A DNA stretch of 64,000 bases, taken from positions 1 to 64,000 of the forward strand of contig CAMNXA010000016.1 in assembly GCA_946566685.1 (NCBI GenBank), read 5' to 3'. The position numbers were made by a program, and so were the translations under genes. Shown in pieces: positions 38,256-48,849 of the stretch. Every line of letters begins with the position of its first letter. Positions within the stretch are counted from its first letter, which is position 1. The DNA comes from an uncultured Lachnospiraceae bacterium (lineage in GTDB: Bacteria > Bacillota > Clostridia > Lachnospirales > Lachnospiraceae). Below the pieces are notes generated by a model, which was given only the letters and a program-made list of their open reading frames with translations, did not search any database and was not told where the DNA came from.

Positions 38256-39590
38256 TCACAACTTCACAAACATAATGATCCGGAATTTATGATTCTCACA
38301 ATAACAGTCAATATTTCCGCCCAGTTTGTCACAGAAAGCCTGCACGCTCTTCATGCCAAGGCCGTGCCCCTTGCCTTTTTGGCTTTTGGGGAGGCCGGTC
38401 AGAGAGTCAAAGAGAAGTTCATTCGCGCACTCGTTTTCCATATCGATCAGCAGATATTCAGCCGTGCAATGTATTTTTCCGTTAATATACCGCTTTGAGG
38501 GTTCCGTATTTTTAACGCCGTGCACGGCATTTTCCAAAAGGTTGGCTAACACCATGGCAAAGGCATATTCATTGACCGGAATTTCCCGGGGAATCATCAC
38601 ATCAAGGTGCAGCGCAATATGAAAGGATTTTGCCTGTCCGACCATTTGGGAAAGAAGGGTATTTATGATGAGATTTTCACAATACCGATCAATCTTATTT
38701 TCATTGACTACTTCATTAATGTGTCCGGTTATGTGTCTGATCTCATCATATTCTCCCTGATTCATCAGGGAATCTATCATCATGGAATAATGTTTCATAT
38801 CATGGCGGAGTATCTTAAGATTCTGTTCGGACTGTTCCACCAGATAATTCTGACTTTCCAGACCCTTGATGTAGGAGCCGAACATTACGTTTTTCCAATA
38901 TTCATCGACCTGTTTGTTGGCACTGTCCAGATAACGCAGAACGACTACGTAAGATACGAGCATTGTGATCATTAAGAAGATGCTGACTGGAATATTCTGA
39001 GGATATTCATAAAGGGTATGGGGAAAGAAAGCCAGACAGGAAAAGCTGCAAAAAAAGAAGACAGGAATCAGGCACAGTTCCCACCAGCTTTTTCCAAGAT
39101 CCCGTTCGCAGAAGGTATGAAAGATTCCTCCAATCTTATAAAAAAGTATCATTAAAATGGTGAGATGCATCAGCAGATTTCCCGTCAGTGCGAGGCTGAT
39201 GCTGCCCGTGAGAATATACAGGATGGAGGCTGTTATACTGCCCACAATGACATAGTTGGAAGCGCTGAGGCTGATAAACAGTACTCTGCTGTCTCTCTTT
39301 TTGGCTATAAGAAGTCCTGTGGACTGTGCTATGGCAATCTGCAATATTGTTGTGAAGAAGTAGACCAGATTGCTGTCCGGGACCAGATTCAGTTTAAGAA
39401 TGTCCAGCAGGTTCATGATCGTGCAGGAGATAAAACAGATAGCGGTCGTTTTCTTTTGGGAATATCGATGCGTCAGAAACAGGTAGATAAATATCACAAA
39501 GAATATATGGCTGAACATATATGATATATTTTTAACATAAATCATTCTGACCCTCATTTCTGTGCTATAGATATTTATCTTACCGTGCAC
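38256..39590 (-). CDS. GHKL-domain sensor histidine kinase (AgrC-like)
   Basis: LKILRHDMKHYSMMIDSL, NLLENAVHGV, KGHGLGMKSVQAF. Confidence 0.87.
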   Translation of the reverse strand: MHGKINIYSTEMRVRMIYVKNISYMFSHIFFVIFIYLFLTHRYSQKKTTAICFISCTIMNLLDILKLNLVPDSNLVYFFTTILQIAIAQSTGLLIAKKRDSRVLFISLSASNYVIVGSITASILYILTGSISLALTGNLLMHLTILMILFYKIGGIFHTFCERDLGKSWWELCLIPVFFFCSFSCLAFFPHTLYEYPQNIPVSIFLMITMLVSYVVVLRYLDSANKQVDEYWKNVMFGSYIKGLESQNYLVEQSEQNLKILRHDMKHYSMMIDSLMNQGEYDEIRHITGHINEVVNENKIDRYCENLIINTLLSQMVGQAKSFHIALHLDVMIPREIPVNEYAFAMVLANLLENAVHGVKNTEPSKRYINGKIHCTAEYLLIDMENECANELLFDSLTGLPKSQKGKGHGLGMKSVQAFCDKLGGNIDCYCENHKFRIIMFVKL

Positions 39591-40325
39591 CTACTTGTAT
39601 TTTTCAGAAACAAAGAGAAGGTATTCCCTTTTGACTCTTGTAGCCTTTGCCTTGCTGACAGGAAGCTGTTTGCCGGATTCCATGATCATGCTGTCAGATG
39701 TCAACTGTTTGACATAGTCGAGATTGACAAGGAAAGATTTGTGGATTTGCAGGAAATTCTTTCTCCTGGCGGCCTCCCTTGTCTCTTCTTCAAAAGATTT
39801 TCTGAGGAAAAGGCTCTTTATAATTTCGCCGTCAAACATATGTACTTCCTGTTTTCGGCCAATATTTTCAATATATTCTATTTTGGAATAAGGCCTTTGC
39901 AGTAAGCCACCCTGTGTCTTGATCAGATACATGGATTCTGATTTTATAGTTGTATAGGATAGGGCATAATCCAACGCCTCATAAAGTTTGTCCTCATCGA
40001 TTGGCTTAAGGAGGTATCTTATGGCGTGCACCCCATAAGCGTCCAACGCATAATCATCGGATGCGGTGATATAGATGATCGCACTTTCATGGCCGGACAT
40101 CCGGATCTGTTTGCCGATATCAATTCCTGTCCGCCGCGGCATCAGCATGTCTAATATATAGATATCTGTAAGCTTTCCCGCTAATATCTTCTGGTATAAT
40201 CTGGATGGATCAGAAAATTTCTCAAGTTCAAAATCTTTGTCCGGATGCTGAGACTTATATTTTAACAATAATTTTTCTACGTTGAGCAGGTCTTTGATGC
40301 TGTCATCACAAACTGTTATTTTCAT
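39591..40325 (-). CDS. LytTR-family response regulator
   Basis: Receiver domain plus C-terminal FLQIHKSFLVNLDYVKQL. Confidence 0.9.
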   Translation of the reverse strand: MKITVCDDSIKDLLNVEKLLLKYKSQHPDKDFELEKFSDPSRLYQKILAGKLTDIYILDMLMPRRTGIDIGKQIRMSGHESAIIYITASDDYALDAYGVHAIRYLLKPIDEDKLYEALDYALSYTTIKSESMYLIKTQGGLLQRPYSKIEYIENIGRKQEVHMFDGEIIKSLFLRKSFEEETREAARRKNFLQIHKSFLVNLDYVKQLTSDSMIMESGKQLPVSKAKATRVKREYLLFVSEKYK

Positions 40326-40565
40326 GCGATAGTTTTTCCCTTTCGTATAAGACGTTAAATTTGTCTTTCAATCAAACTGAATATTACTAAAATTATACCG
40401 GGATTTGCTTTGGTTTATCAACTGATTTGGACAGGAAATTCGCACCTGATTGTGAAAAACTCATGGTTAAATGTGAAGAAATGAAATTGACGCTAATATA
40501 GCAAAAAGATAGAATGTGTGAGAACTCGGCAATTTGTGTCATAGGAGTTTTGGAGAAAGATAAGC

Positions 40566-40590
40566 AGGCGGAGAGTTTGAGGACTCTCCG
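40566..40590 (+). repeat. Third copy of the spmA terminator segment
   Basis: AGGCGGAGAGTTTGAGGACTCTCCG identical to 33932-33956. Confidence 0.85.
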
Positions 40591-40678
40591 TTGTTGTTAT
40601 AGGAATCTAAGGGAACAGTATTTCCTATTATATGCCAATATGATAATATGAATATAAGAGGAGAAGGGCGGATTTTTT

Positions 40679-42847
40679 ATGCGAAAGAAGGAAAGGAAAA
40701 CGGCGAACATGAGAAAAGTGGGAAAGAAAATCATATACTGTCTGGGCGCATATGTTTTGATGGTGCAGTTGTTTCTGATCAATAATCTGCCATGTTATGC
40801 TTCGGAGATCGGAACGGGGGCTTATCCGTCAGAGAACACTTCGCAGGCAGAACCGCCGGCGCCTGCCATCACTTCAGTCAGCGTATCGCCTGTGTCAACG
40901 GTTGTTTCCAAAAATTCTTCCTATGCCTTTGTGGCTTCTGTGGCCGGGCAGAATGATTACAGCCGGGAAGTAGCCTGGAGCGTTCATGGACAGACGAGTC
41001 AGAATACTTTTATAGATGGCAGCGGCATTCTGCATGTGGGGTCAGACGAATCATCCTCTTCCCTGATTGTAAAGGCAACTTCAAAACAGGACAGCAGTTA
41101 CAGTGCAACAGCGCTGGCAACGGTACAGACTTCCAGTTATTCCATCCAGGTGAAAGCTTCTCCGGACAACGGCGGTTCCGTATATGGAGGCGGCACGGTC
41201 AAAGAAGGCGGTTATGCGGTGCTCACTGCTGCGCCGTACAGTGGATTTGCTTTTGAGGGTTGGTTTTTAGAGAATAATAAAGTTTCCGACAATACCCAGT
41301 ACACGGTGGAGAACATACATAGTGACGCTGTTTATACAGCTAATTTCAGGTCGGATAACTGTCAGATTAATGTAAATGTCAATGACGGCAATGCCGGTAC
41401 GGCCACCGAGAGCAGAACCGTAAAATATGGGGAAAACATGGTGCTGGAAGCCAGGGCAAAAGCCGGTTATCGGTTTGACGGCTGGATGGAAAACGGAACA
41501 ACTGTAAGTACGGACAGCAGGTGGCAGTTAAACAATATTACCGGTTCCAGAAACCTGACGGCTATGTTTTCGAGGATTCAATACACCCTTACGCTCAACG
41601 GCTGGCCTGCCTCTACGGGCACGGTATCCGGACAGGGAACTTATGATGAGGGAAGTGACATTAAGATTAAGGCGGTTCCCATGAATGGGTACCAGTTTGT
41701 GTCATGGTCTGACAACGGTAACGTAGTCAGTACCGATCCGGAATATTCCGTAGAGGATATTTCCAGGGATATGTTTCTTCTGGCGACTTTTGAAAAAGTA
41801 AGAAATAATACTTATTCTATCACAGCTCAGGTATCCGCGAATGGTAAAATTGTGCCGGAAGGCAATAGCATTGTGCCGGAAGGTTCCTCCATGTCCTATG
41901 TGATCATGCCGCAGGAGGGGTATATGGTCAATGCCGTGTATGTGGATGGCAGATCTGTGGGGGCGGTTACTTCCTATCGTTTTGCGGATGTCAGGGAGAA
42001 TCACAGTATTTCCGCAGATTTTGTGACGAAGCCGGGAGAGAATGAGGGCGACCATGTGCAGGCAGAGGAGCCGGATGGGAAGGACAAGACTCATGAGCCA
42101 GATGAGGGCAGTCCGTCAGATCAGATGATAGAGTCCCAAGACGACACGGAACTGCTGACAGGGGCCATTGAAACCGGCAATCTGCAAGTGACTGTCCACA
42201 ATGATTTTGCAGATACGAAGCAGGCAACTTCCCGTGGCGGATTTGATGAAAATACCAGTGTTGCAAACCTGAAAGTGATATGGGATAAGGTACTGACCAA
42301 AGAAGAGAAAATGGAGATGTTACAGGGAGAGGTTCCGATAGCCATTCAATTTTCTGTGGATGACACCGATGGGGAAGAAACCAGAGAGACCGTAGAGGCA
42401 TTTGCACAAAGCAAGCTGCCCGGCATGACGATTGGGCGGTATTTCGAAGTGCGGCTTACGAAATCGGTACAGGGTGATGTACAGGTGCTCCAGGAACTGC
42501 CGGAAGCAGTGAAAGTGGTGCTGAATGTTCCGAAACACTTGCAGGCAGAAAACCGGGAATTTTATATTTTAAGATTACATACAAAGGAAGATGGCAGCCA
42601 GGATTTTGCCCAGCTTTTGGATGAGGACGAGGATCCGGATACGATCACATTTTCCACAGACAGATTCTCTCCCTATGCGATCGCCTATATTGACTGGTCT
42701 TCGGAGAAGTCCGGGGAGACAGGAAACACAGCAGATGCTGCTGATGATAACGGAATAGTAAGCGTCATAGCAATCATGGTTGTTGCTCTTGCCCTGGTGG
42801 CTACTTTTGGGCTCTTATGGTATGTTACCAAAAGGAGAAGACGTTGA
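40679..42847 (+). CDS. Large surface protein with tandem beta-type bacterial repeats and C-terminal TM
   Basis: Signal/TM N-terminus, repeated ~75-aa units (GYxFxGW...VENI...YTANF), C-terminal TM plus KRRRR. Confidence 0.8.
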   Translation: MRKKERKTANMRKVGKKIIYCLGAYVLMVQLFLINNLPCYASEIGTGAYPSENTSQAEPPAPAITSVSVSPVSTVVSKNSSYAFVASVAGQNDYSREVAWSVHGQTSQNTFIDGSGILHVGSDESSSSLIVKATSKQDSSYSATALATVQTSSYSIQVKASPDNGGSVYGGGTVKEGGYAVLTAAPYSGFAFEGWFLENNKVSDNTQYTVENIHSDAVYTANFRSDNCQINVNVNDGNAGTATESRTVKYGENMVLEARAKAGYRFDGWMENGTTVSTDSRWQLNNITGSRNLTAMFSRIQYTLTLNGWPASTGTVSGQGTYDEGSDIKIKAVPMNGYQFVSWSDNGNVVSTDPEYSVEDISRDMFLLATFEKVRNNTYSITAQVSANGKIVPEGNSIVPEGSSMSYVIMPQEGYMVNAVYVDGRSVGAVTSYRFADVRENHSISADFVTKPGENEGDHVQAEEPDGKDKTHEPDEGSPSDQMIESQDDTELLTGAIETGNLQVTVHNDFADTKQATSRGGFDENTSVANLKVIWDKVLTKEEKMEMLQGEVPIAIQFSVDDTDGEETRETVEAFAQSKLPGMTIGRYFEVRLTKSVQGDVQVLQELPEAVKVVLNVPKHLQAENREFYILRLHTKEDGSQDFAQLLDEDEDPDTITFSTDRFSPYAIAYIDWSSEKSGETGNTADAADDNGIVSVIAIMVVALALVATFGLLWYVTKRRRR

Positions 42848-42867
42848 AGAGAATAATGCGGTAGGAT

Positions 42868-43746
42868 TTAAATACTCACCACAAAGGCAAAATACCCGCA
42901 TCCTGTATTAAAAAGCAGGCTGTAGTCAAAGGCTCCTGCATAAAATGCCTGCCGGAATTGCTCCGAAGTCATGAAGTGACTGTTTTCCAGCTGATACTGC
43001 CAGGCCATGTGGCAGTAGATGCCTACCTGTTCCACAATCCTGATGGCAAGCTCCCTGCCGGCGGCGAGAACCAGCTGATCCATTTTGTTCAGAGGCATAT
43101 TTAACATGGCGCTCACAGCCCGCAGAACAAGACTTTCTTCCAGAGCCATATACACCTGCACCCGGCTATGGTCTGTGGCCAGATAAGTCAGCCGTATGAT
43201 CATACAGCGGCCAAAGTTTTCGCCGCTGTAATGTTCACTGACAATTTCTGTCGGTAAACGGAATAATTCCTGAATCGTGACAGACAGCGCATTTTCCAGG
43301 AGGGACATATCCTCTCCGATGTGGTCCTGTTTCCATTTGTTGGTGATCAGCCCTGCAATGGCGCGGTCTTCGATTATGATGTGTGCGGTGAGCCAGCCCA
43401 GGCAGATGCCGATAAAATGCTGCATGGATTCCTGCGAATAATTGGACTCTGTGAGGTCTTTTTCAAGGGCAGGCAGCGTCTTAAAGCGCAGGTCATCATG
43501 TAGGCGCTTGTGTATTTCGTATCCTTTGTAGTCGATAGATCTCATATAGGCTTCCTCATCGGCAAAGTGTTCTATGGCATGACTTTTGAGGTATTTGATT
43601 CCCTCTGCGCATGCCCATTGTCCGTTGCTTTCGTCTTTGCTTAGATTGATCAGTTTGCGTACGATTGAAAAAAGTTTCCGATGTGCCTTGTCGATGGATG
43701 TAACACCAATATTAAATCTTTCATCCCATTCTATTTCTTTTGACAT
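42868..43746 (-). CDS. Bacteriohemerythrin domain fused to a possible CheX-like C-terminal domain
   Basis: WDERFNIGVTSIDKAHRKLF, HAIEHFADEEAYM, HKRLHDD; C-terminal ~130 aa resembles CheX-like fold. Confidence 0.75.
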   Translation of the reverse strand: MSKEIEWDERFNIGVTSIDKAHRKLFSIVRKLINLSKDESNGQWACAEGIKYLKSHAIEHFADEEAYMRSIDYKGYEIHKRLHDDLRFKTLPALEKDLTESNYSQESMQHFIGICLGWLTAHIIIEDRAIAGLITNKWKQDHIGEDMSLLENALSVTIQELFRLPTEIVSEHYSGENFGRCMIIRLTYLATDHSRVQVYMALEESLVLRAVSAMLNMPLNKMDQLVLAAGRELAIRIVEQVGIYCHMAWQYQLENSHFMTSEQFRQAFYAGAFDYSLLFNTGCGYFAFVVSI

Positions 43747-43975
43747 GTTATACTCCGTTCCTTAAAGGGATTTGATAGATTCTGCCCGTGAAATACAGGA
43801 TGGTTTCGCGGGCTGTTTTAGTATTACTATATGTCGAGATATGGCGAAAGGTGTCATGGCCTCCGTTATCTTGAAACCTGTCAGGCAAAATAATGCTTCG
43901 GTTTATTCTAAACAGTGGTATACTTTAGGTAAGTAGAATTACGTATGGGACAGATGATCGGGAAGGCAATGTAAA

Positions 43976-44476
43976 ATGACACTGACACAGTTGGATACAC
44001 TACAGATTGCAAAAAGAGTAGATGCGATCCTGCATGTTCCGGGGAACTACCGGGGCGGGAATCTGGAGATGACTATTGTAATAGACACTTCTTTGCAGAA
44101 GGAGGAATTTCGGGAAGCAGTGGCGGGAGTAGTCGGGGCGCTTAAGAGAAGTAATGAGGTTTTCCGCAATGTCCGGTTAAATCTTGTATTGTGGGGAACG
44201 CAGATGAGCGCGAATGTGGTGCCGATGGCAGTGCTCATGACAGAGGGAGCGTTTGCTGAGTATACATGCAGCCCCTGTCAGAAATGCTATGAGGAACTTT
44301 TTGATTACCTGAAGAAGTTCCATGCCCGGAGCAAGGTGATACTGGTATTTGCGGCGAAGGACAATGAGATCAGGGACAGGCAGGCCGCCAGGGAGGCGCT
44401 CTCCCCGTTTTTGAAAAGCAAACTGCTGATCATCACGGGACAGATCATCAGTGGGACGCAAATGTATCTTGGATAG
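43976..44476 (+). CDS. Hypothetical protein, possible VWA-like fold
   Basis: 166 aa; MTIVIDTSLQKEEFREAV; no confident family. Confidence 0.5.
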   Translation: MTLTQLDTLQIAKRVDAILHVPGNYRGGNLEMTIVIDTSLQKEEFREAVAGVVGALKRSNEVFRNVRLNLVLWGTQMSANVVPMAVLMTEGAFAEYTCSPCQKCYEELFDYLKKFHARSKVILVFAAKDNEIRDRQAAREALSPFLKSKLLIITGQIISGTQMYLG

Positions 44477-44507
44477 TAGAAAGGTCTTGGAATATTGTGA
44501 GAATATG

Positions 44508-44540
44508 AAAAGGGAGACTTGTTTTCGGGTCTCCCTTTTT
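44508..44540. terminator. Bidirectional terminator
   Basis: AAAAGGGAGAC...GTCTCCCTTTTT. Confidence 0.8.
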
Positions 44541-44580
44541 GAAATGATGTTGATACCTATAAAATGTTATTTCGAATATC

Positions 44581-47124
44581 TTATTCTAACAAATATTTTT
44601 TCAGAATCTGTGTCAGCCTGTTCATATCGATCGGTTTTGCCACATGCTCATTCATCCCGCATTCAAGGCATCTTTGGATATCATCGGAAAAGGCGTCCGC
44701 TGTCATGGCAATAATGGGCAGATTTACGTCCGGGCGTTCCAGAGCCCTGATTGCCTTTGCGGCCTCATAACCATTCATGACGGGCATCCGGATATCCATC
44801 AGAATGATATCATAGAACCCGGGTTCGGACTGCGTAAATTTATCCACACAGATCTGTCCGTTTTCTGCCCGTTCCAACTCAAATCCGACTTCGGAGAGAA
44901 TGGTCTCGGCAATTTCCCAGTTCAGCTCATTATCTTCAGCCAACAGGATGCGCTTGCCGGTAAACTCAATCGCACGTCCGTTATCTTTCTGTTCATTTTC
45001 CGTATCTCCTGTCATATAACGGCTCAGCCCCAGGAAGAGATTGGATTTAAACAGGGGTTTGGAGATGAAACCCTGTACGCCGGCTTCGAGTGCTTCTTTC
45101 TCGATATCGCTCCAGTCATAGGCGGAGATGATCAGAATCGGCACCTCTTCACCCAAATGCTTGCGCATTTCCTTGGCGGTCTCCAGACCATCCATACCGG
45201 GCATCTTCCAGTCAAGAAGAACAATCTCATAGCCATCGTGCCTGTCGTGATGTGTCTTTACCATCTCCAGGGCAGTCTGGCCATCGGTAGCCCACTGCGC
45301 CTCAATACCGATATCTTTCAGGGAGGAGACAGTAGCTTTGCAGAGGTCTTCATTATTGTCCACCACCAGCATCTTCCAGGGCGGAAGTACCATGTCTTCT
45401 TCTTTGACGGTGGCCTTTTCAAAATCGAGAGTAATATGGAATTCGCTGCCCTTTTCAGGTTCGCTGTGCAGCTCAATGCTGCCTTCCATGGTGTCTACGA
45501 TAGCCTTGGTGATCGCCATACCAAGCCCGGTGCCCTCAGTCTTATCCACCTGAGATTTCTTTTCCCGGGTGAAGGTGTCGAAGATCTTCTCCTGAAATTC
45601 CGGTGTCATACCGATGCCGCTGTCTTTCACCCAGAAATGGCATCTCACATAATTGTCTCCCTTGGGAGAGGATTCCTGCTCCAGGCGGATATAGATATGA
45701 CCTTGCTCCGGCGTGAACTTGATGGCATTAGACAGGAGGTTTAACAGCACCTGATTTAAACGGACGCTGTCACAATATATCTCTTCTGCCTGTATATTTT
45801 GGATAAAAATGTCAAAGTACTGCTGTCTGGCTTTGATCTGCGGCTGTACGATATTTACAATGCTTTCCATCGCCTCCCGCAGGGAAATCTGATTCATATT
45901 TAAGGACAGCTTGCCGCTCTCAATCTTGGACATATCCAGAACGTCATTGATGAGACCGAGCAGGTGTTTGCTGGAAAGGGTTATCTTGCCAAGGCACTCC
46001 TTTACCTTATTCATATCGTTGATATTTGCCATTGCTATGGCCGTCATGCCTACGATACCGTTCATTGGCGTCCGGATATCATGGCTCATGCTGGAAAGAA
46101 ATTCGCTCTTGGCCTTATTAGCCTGGACAGCCTCCTGCTCCGCCTGTTCCAGTTCTCGCAGCTGCTGCTGTGACAGCCTGTAGTAGAGGAAAAAGATAAT
46201 GATGATTCCCACAAGCACTACGCCGGCCATGACCAGGATAATGACCTGTCTTTGGATATTCATATCGTTTACGATATCTTCCAGCAGGCCAAAGGGCATG
46301 ATGGATACCAGATACCATTCGGAATCGGGCAGGTGTGTACACAGCATGTACTCATATTCATCTCCGTTATAGATGAGAGTGGAATAATCAGCATCGGTGT
46401 TGAGGGCAGTCTGTAATTCCTGTATGTAGGTATCCCCTGCCTCCTGTTCTGAACTGGAAAAGATATCCAGAACCCGGTCAAAATAATTATCCCCATCCAC
46501 ATTTCTGACAACATAAGTACCGTTTCTTCGGATAATGAAAGAATACATATCTGTGTTGCTGTCATTTAAGGACAGTACTTCCTCCAGATACTGCATGGGA
46601 AGTCCGGCCACGATAGCGGAACTGGTCTGGCCATTCTGCATAGGATACTGGGCATCCACCAGCAGACACATGATCCGTTCTCCGTTGGTGTCGTAGCTGG
46701 AAAATACGCGTTGGTTACTGTTTTTTAAGACTCTGTAAAAAGTACTCTCGTCATAGTATTCTATGGGTTCACCATAGATGATTTCTGAATCTCCGTCTTC
46801 CGTATAGAGTGCAAGATAGGTAAAACTGCGCACGCGGGCGCTCTCTATGAGATCATCAAGCATTTCCTGACCATAAGTTACACTGTCAGGAGGGGTTCGG
46901 TCCACAAGTCCCTGTAACTGGAAGACCTGCATACTGATGACTGCGTCAAAGGTCTGTTTGACCTGTCCGGCCATCGCATGAGTGTAGACCTTTCCGACCT
47001 GGCTGATTGCGTCATTGCTCTTTCTGGCGATGATCAGGGAAGATAGGACGAATACAATAATGCTGACAGCGATCAGGATTGCAAATCCTATCAAAACGAC
47101 TCTTTTTCTCTTTTTAATAACCAC
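44581..47124 (-). CDS. Hybrid sensor histidine kinase with two receiver domains
   Basis: Extracellular Cache-like region, MSHDIRTPMNGIVGMTAIA, VLLDWKMPGMDG, ILMDIRMPVMNG. Confidence 0.94.
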   Translation of the reverse strand: MVIKKRKRVVLIGFAILIAVSIIVFVLSSLIIARKSNDAISQVGKVYTHAMAGQVKQTFDAVISMQVFQLQGLVDRTPPDSVTYGQEMLDDLIESARVRSFTYLALYTEDGDSEIIYGEPIEYYDESTFYRVLKNSNQRVFSSYDTNGERIMCLLVDAQYPMQNGQTSSAIVAGLPMQYLEEVLSLNDSNTDMYSFIIRRNGTYVVRNVDGDNYFDRVLDIFSSSEQEAGDTYIQELQTALNTDADYSTLIYNGDEYEYMLCTHLPDSEWYLVSIMPFGLLEDIVNDMNIQRQVIILVMAGVVLVGIIIIFFLYYRLSQQQLRELEQAEQEAVQANKAKSEFLSSMSHDIRTPMNGIVGMTAIAMANINDMNKVKECLGKITLSSKHLLGLINDVLDMSKIESGKLSLNMNQISLREAMESIVNIVQPQIKARQQYFDIFIQNIQAEEIYCDSVRLNQVLLNLLSNAIKFTPEQGHIYIRLEQESSPKGDNYVRCHFWVKDSGIGMTPEFQEKIFDTFTREKKSQVDKTEGTGLGMAITKAIVDTMEGSIELHSEPEKGSEFHITLDFEKATVKEEDMVLPPWKMLVVDNNEDLCKATVSSLKDIGIEAQWATDGQTALEMVKTHHDRHDGYEIVLLDWKMPGMDGLETAKEMRKHLGEEVPILIISAYDWSDIEKEALEAGVQGFISKPLFKSNLFLGLSRYMTGDTENEQKDNGRAIEFTGKRILLAEDNELNWEIAETILSEVGFELERAENGQICVDKFTQSEPGFYDIILMDIRMPVMNGYEAAKAIRALERPDVNLPIIAMTADAFSDDIQRCLECGMNEHVAKPIDMNRLTQILKKYLLE

Positions 47125-47369
47125 AAAAAACCCCCCTGTTGTATACTCGGATATCTTAATAGTAATTATCCGCTGAAATGGTGTGACGATAAAACCCTAC
47201 TTTATAGAGCGCCTTTGAAGAAAAGTATAACATATTGTAAAGGGGATTTCAATTCCGTTCATGGACATGTTAACTGTCACTAAAGTTTACTGTGTACAAT
47301 AATGACACGTTGAGAGTTGTATGGTATAATTATTTTCAATGTAAATGGAAAAATGACAGGCGGGGGTAC

Positions 47370-48746
47370 ATGATGAAATATGATGTGATTATTATCGGCG
47401 CGGGGCCGGGCGGGATCTATTCGGCTTATGAATTGACACAGAAGAAAGAGAATCTGAAGATAGCGGTTTTTGAGGCGGGGTATGCATTGGATAAGCGGCA
47501 CTGCCCGATTGATGGCGATAAAGTTAAAAGCTGTATTAATTGTAAAAGCTGCTCTATCATGAGCGGTTTTGGCGGTGCGGGTGCCTTTTCTGATGGAAAA
47601 TATAATATTACCAATGATTTTGGCGGCACGCTCCACGAGTATGTGGGCAAGAAGCAGGCCATAGAACTGATGCATTATGTGGATGAGATCAACATGAAAT
47701 ACGGCGGGGAAGGCACGAAACTGTATTCTACGGCCGGAACGCAGTTCAAGAAGCTGTGCTTGCAGAACAATCTGAACCTGCTGGACGCTTCTGTCAGACA
47801 TCTGGGAACGGACATTAACTATATTGTGCTGGAGAATCTGTATGCGGCCCTGAAAGATAGAGTGGACTTCCATTTTGATACGCCGATCAAGACGGTGGAA
47901 GTGACGCAGGAAGGCTACCGGGTGATCACAGAGAAAGAGGCCTACGAATGTGACAGATGTGTCATATCTGTGGGGAGAAGCGGCAGCAAGTGGATGGAAA
48001 AAGTATGCGGCGAACTTTCGATCAACACAAAGTCCAACCGGGTGGATATCGGTGTGCGTGTAGAGATTCCCGCAGTGATCTTTTCCCATCTGACAGATGA
48101 GTTGTATGAAAGCAAGATTGTTTATCGCACGGAGAAATTTGAGGACAGTGTGAGAACCTTCTGCATGAATCCTTATGGGATCGTGGTCAATGAGAATACC
48201 AATGGTATTGTGACGGTAAATGGCCACAGCTATGAGGGCATGGATAAACGGACCAACAATACGAACTTTGCGTTATTGGTTGCCAAGCATTTTTCAGAAC
48301 CGTTTAAGGATAGTAACGGTTACGGGGAGAGTATTGCCAGATTATCCAATATGCTGGGCGGCGGCGTTATTGTACAGCGCTTTGGTGACTTGGTGCGCGG
48401 AAGGCGGAGCAATGCCAAACGTATCGCGGAAGGTGTGATAGAGCCAACGCTTGCGGCTACGCCGGGAGATTTGAGCCTGGTGCTTCCGAAACGGATTCTG
48501 GACGGTATTATCGAGATGATCTATGCGCTTGACAAGATCGCACCGGGGACGGCCAATGATGATACGCTGCTTTATGGCGTGGAAGTCAAATTCTATAATA
48601 TGGAAGTGGAGATCAACGAGCATCTGGAGACAAAGTATAAGGGACTTTATATCATCGGGGACGGCAGCGGCGTGACACATTCCCTGTCTCATGCATCCGC
48701 CAGCGGCGTGTATGTGGCGCGGGATATTGCGGCGGCTATGGATTGA
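47370..48746 (+). CDS. NAD(P)/FAD-dependent oxidoreductase
   Basis: DVIIIGAGPGGIYSAYEL, YIIGDGSGVTHSLSHASASGVYVARDIA. Confidence 0.88.
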   Translation: MMKYDVIIIGAGPGGIYSAYELTQKKENLKIAVFEAGYALDKRHCPIDGDKVKSCINCKSCSIMSGFGGAGAFSDGKYNITNDFGGTLHEYVGKKQAIELMHYVDEINMKYGGEGTKLYSTAGTQFKKLCLQNNLNLLDASVRHLGTDINYIVLENLYAALKDRVDFHFDTPIKTVEVTQEGYRVITEKEAYECDRCVISVGRSGSKWMEKVCGELSINTKSNRVDIGVRVEIPAVIFSHLTDELYESKIVYRTEKFEDSVRTFCMNPYGIVVNENTNGIVTVNGHSYEGMDKRTNNTNFALLVAKHFSEPFKDSNGYGESIARLSNMLGGGVIVQRFGDLVRGRRSNAKRIAEGVIEPTLAATPGDLSLVLPKRILDGIIEMIYALDKIAPGTANDDTLLYGVEVKFYNMEVEINEHLETKYKGLYIIGDGSGVTHSLSHASASGVYVARDIAAAMD

Positions 48747-48849
48747 ATGACTATGAGATATGATAGAATAAATTAAAAAAAGAGGCATGGCCCGCAGGAT
48801 TTTCGGATGATTGGATATTCTGATGCGGCGGCTTCGGAACGGAGGGCAT

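Noticed and set aside
43976-44476. Assignment of a specific function (VWA/effector protein)
   Set aside because: Only weak fold-level resemblance; left as hypothetical
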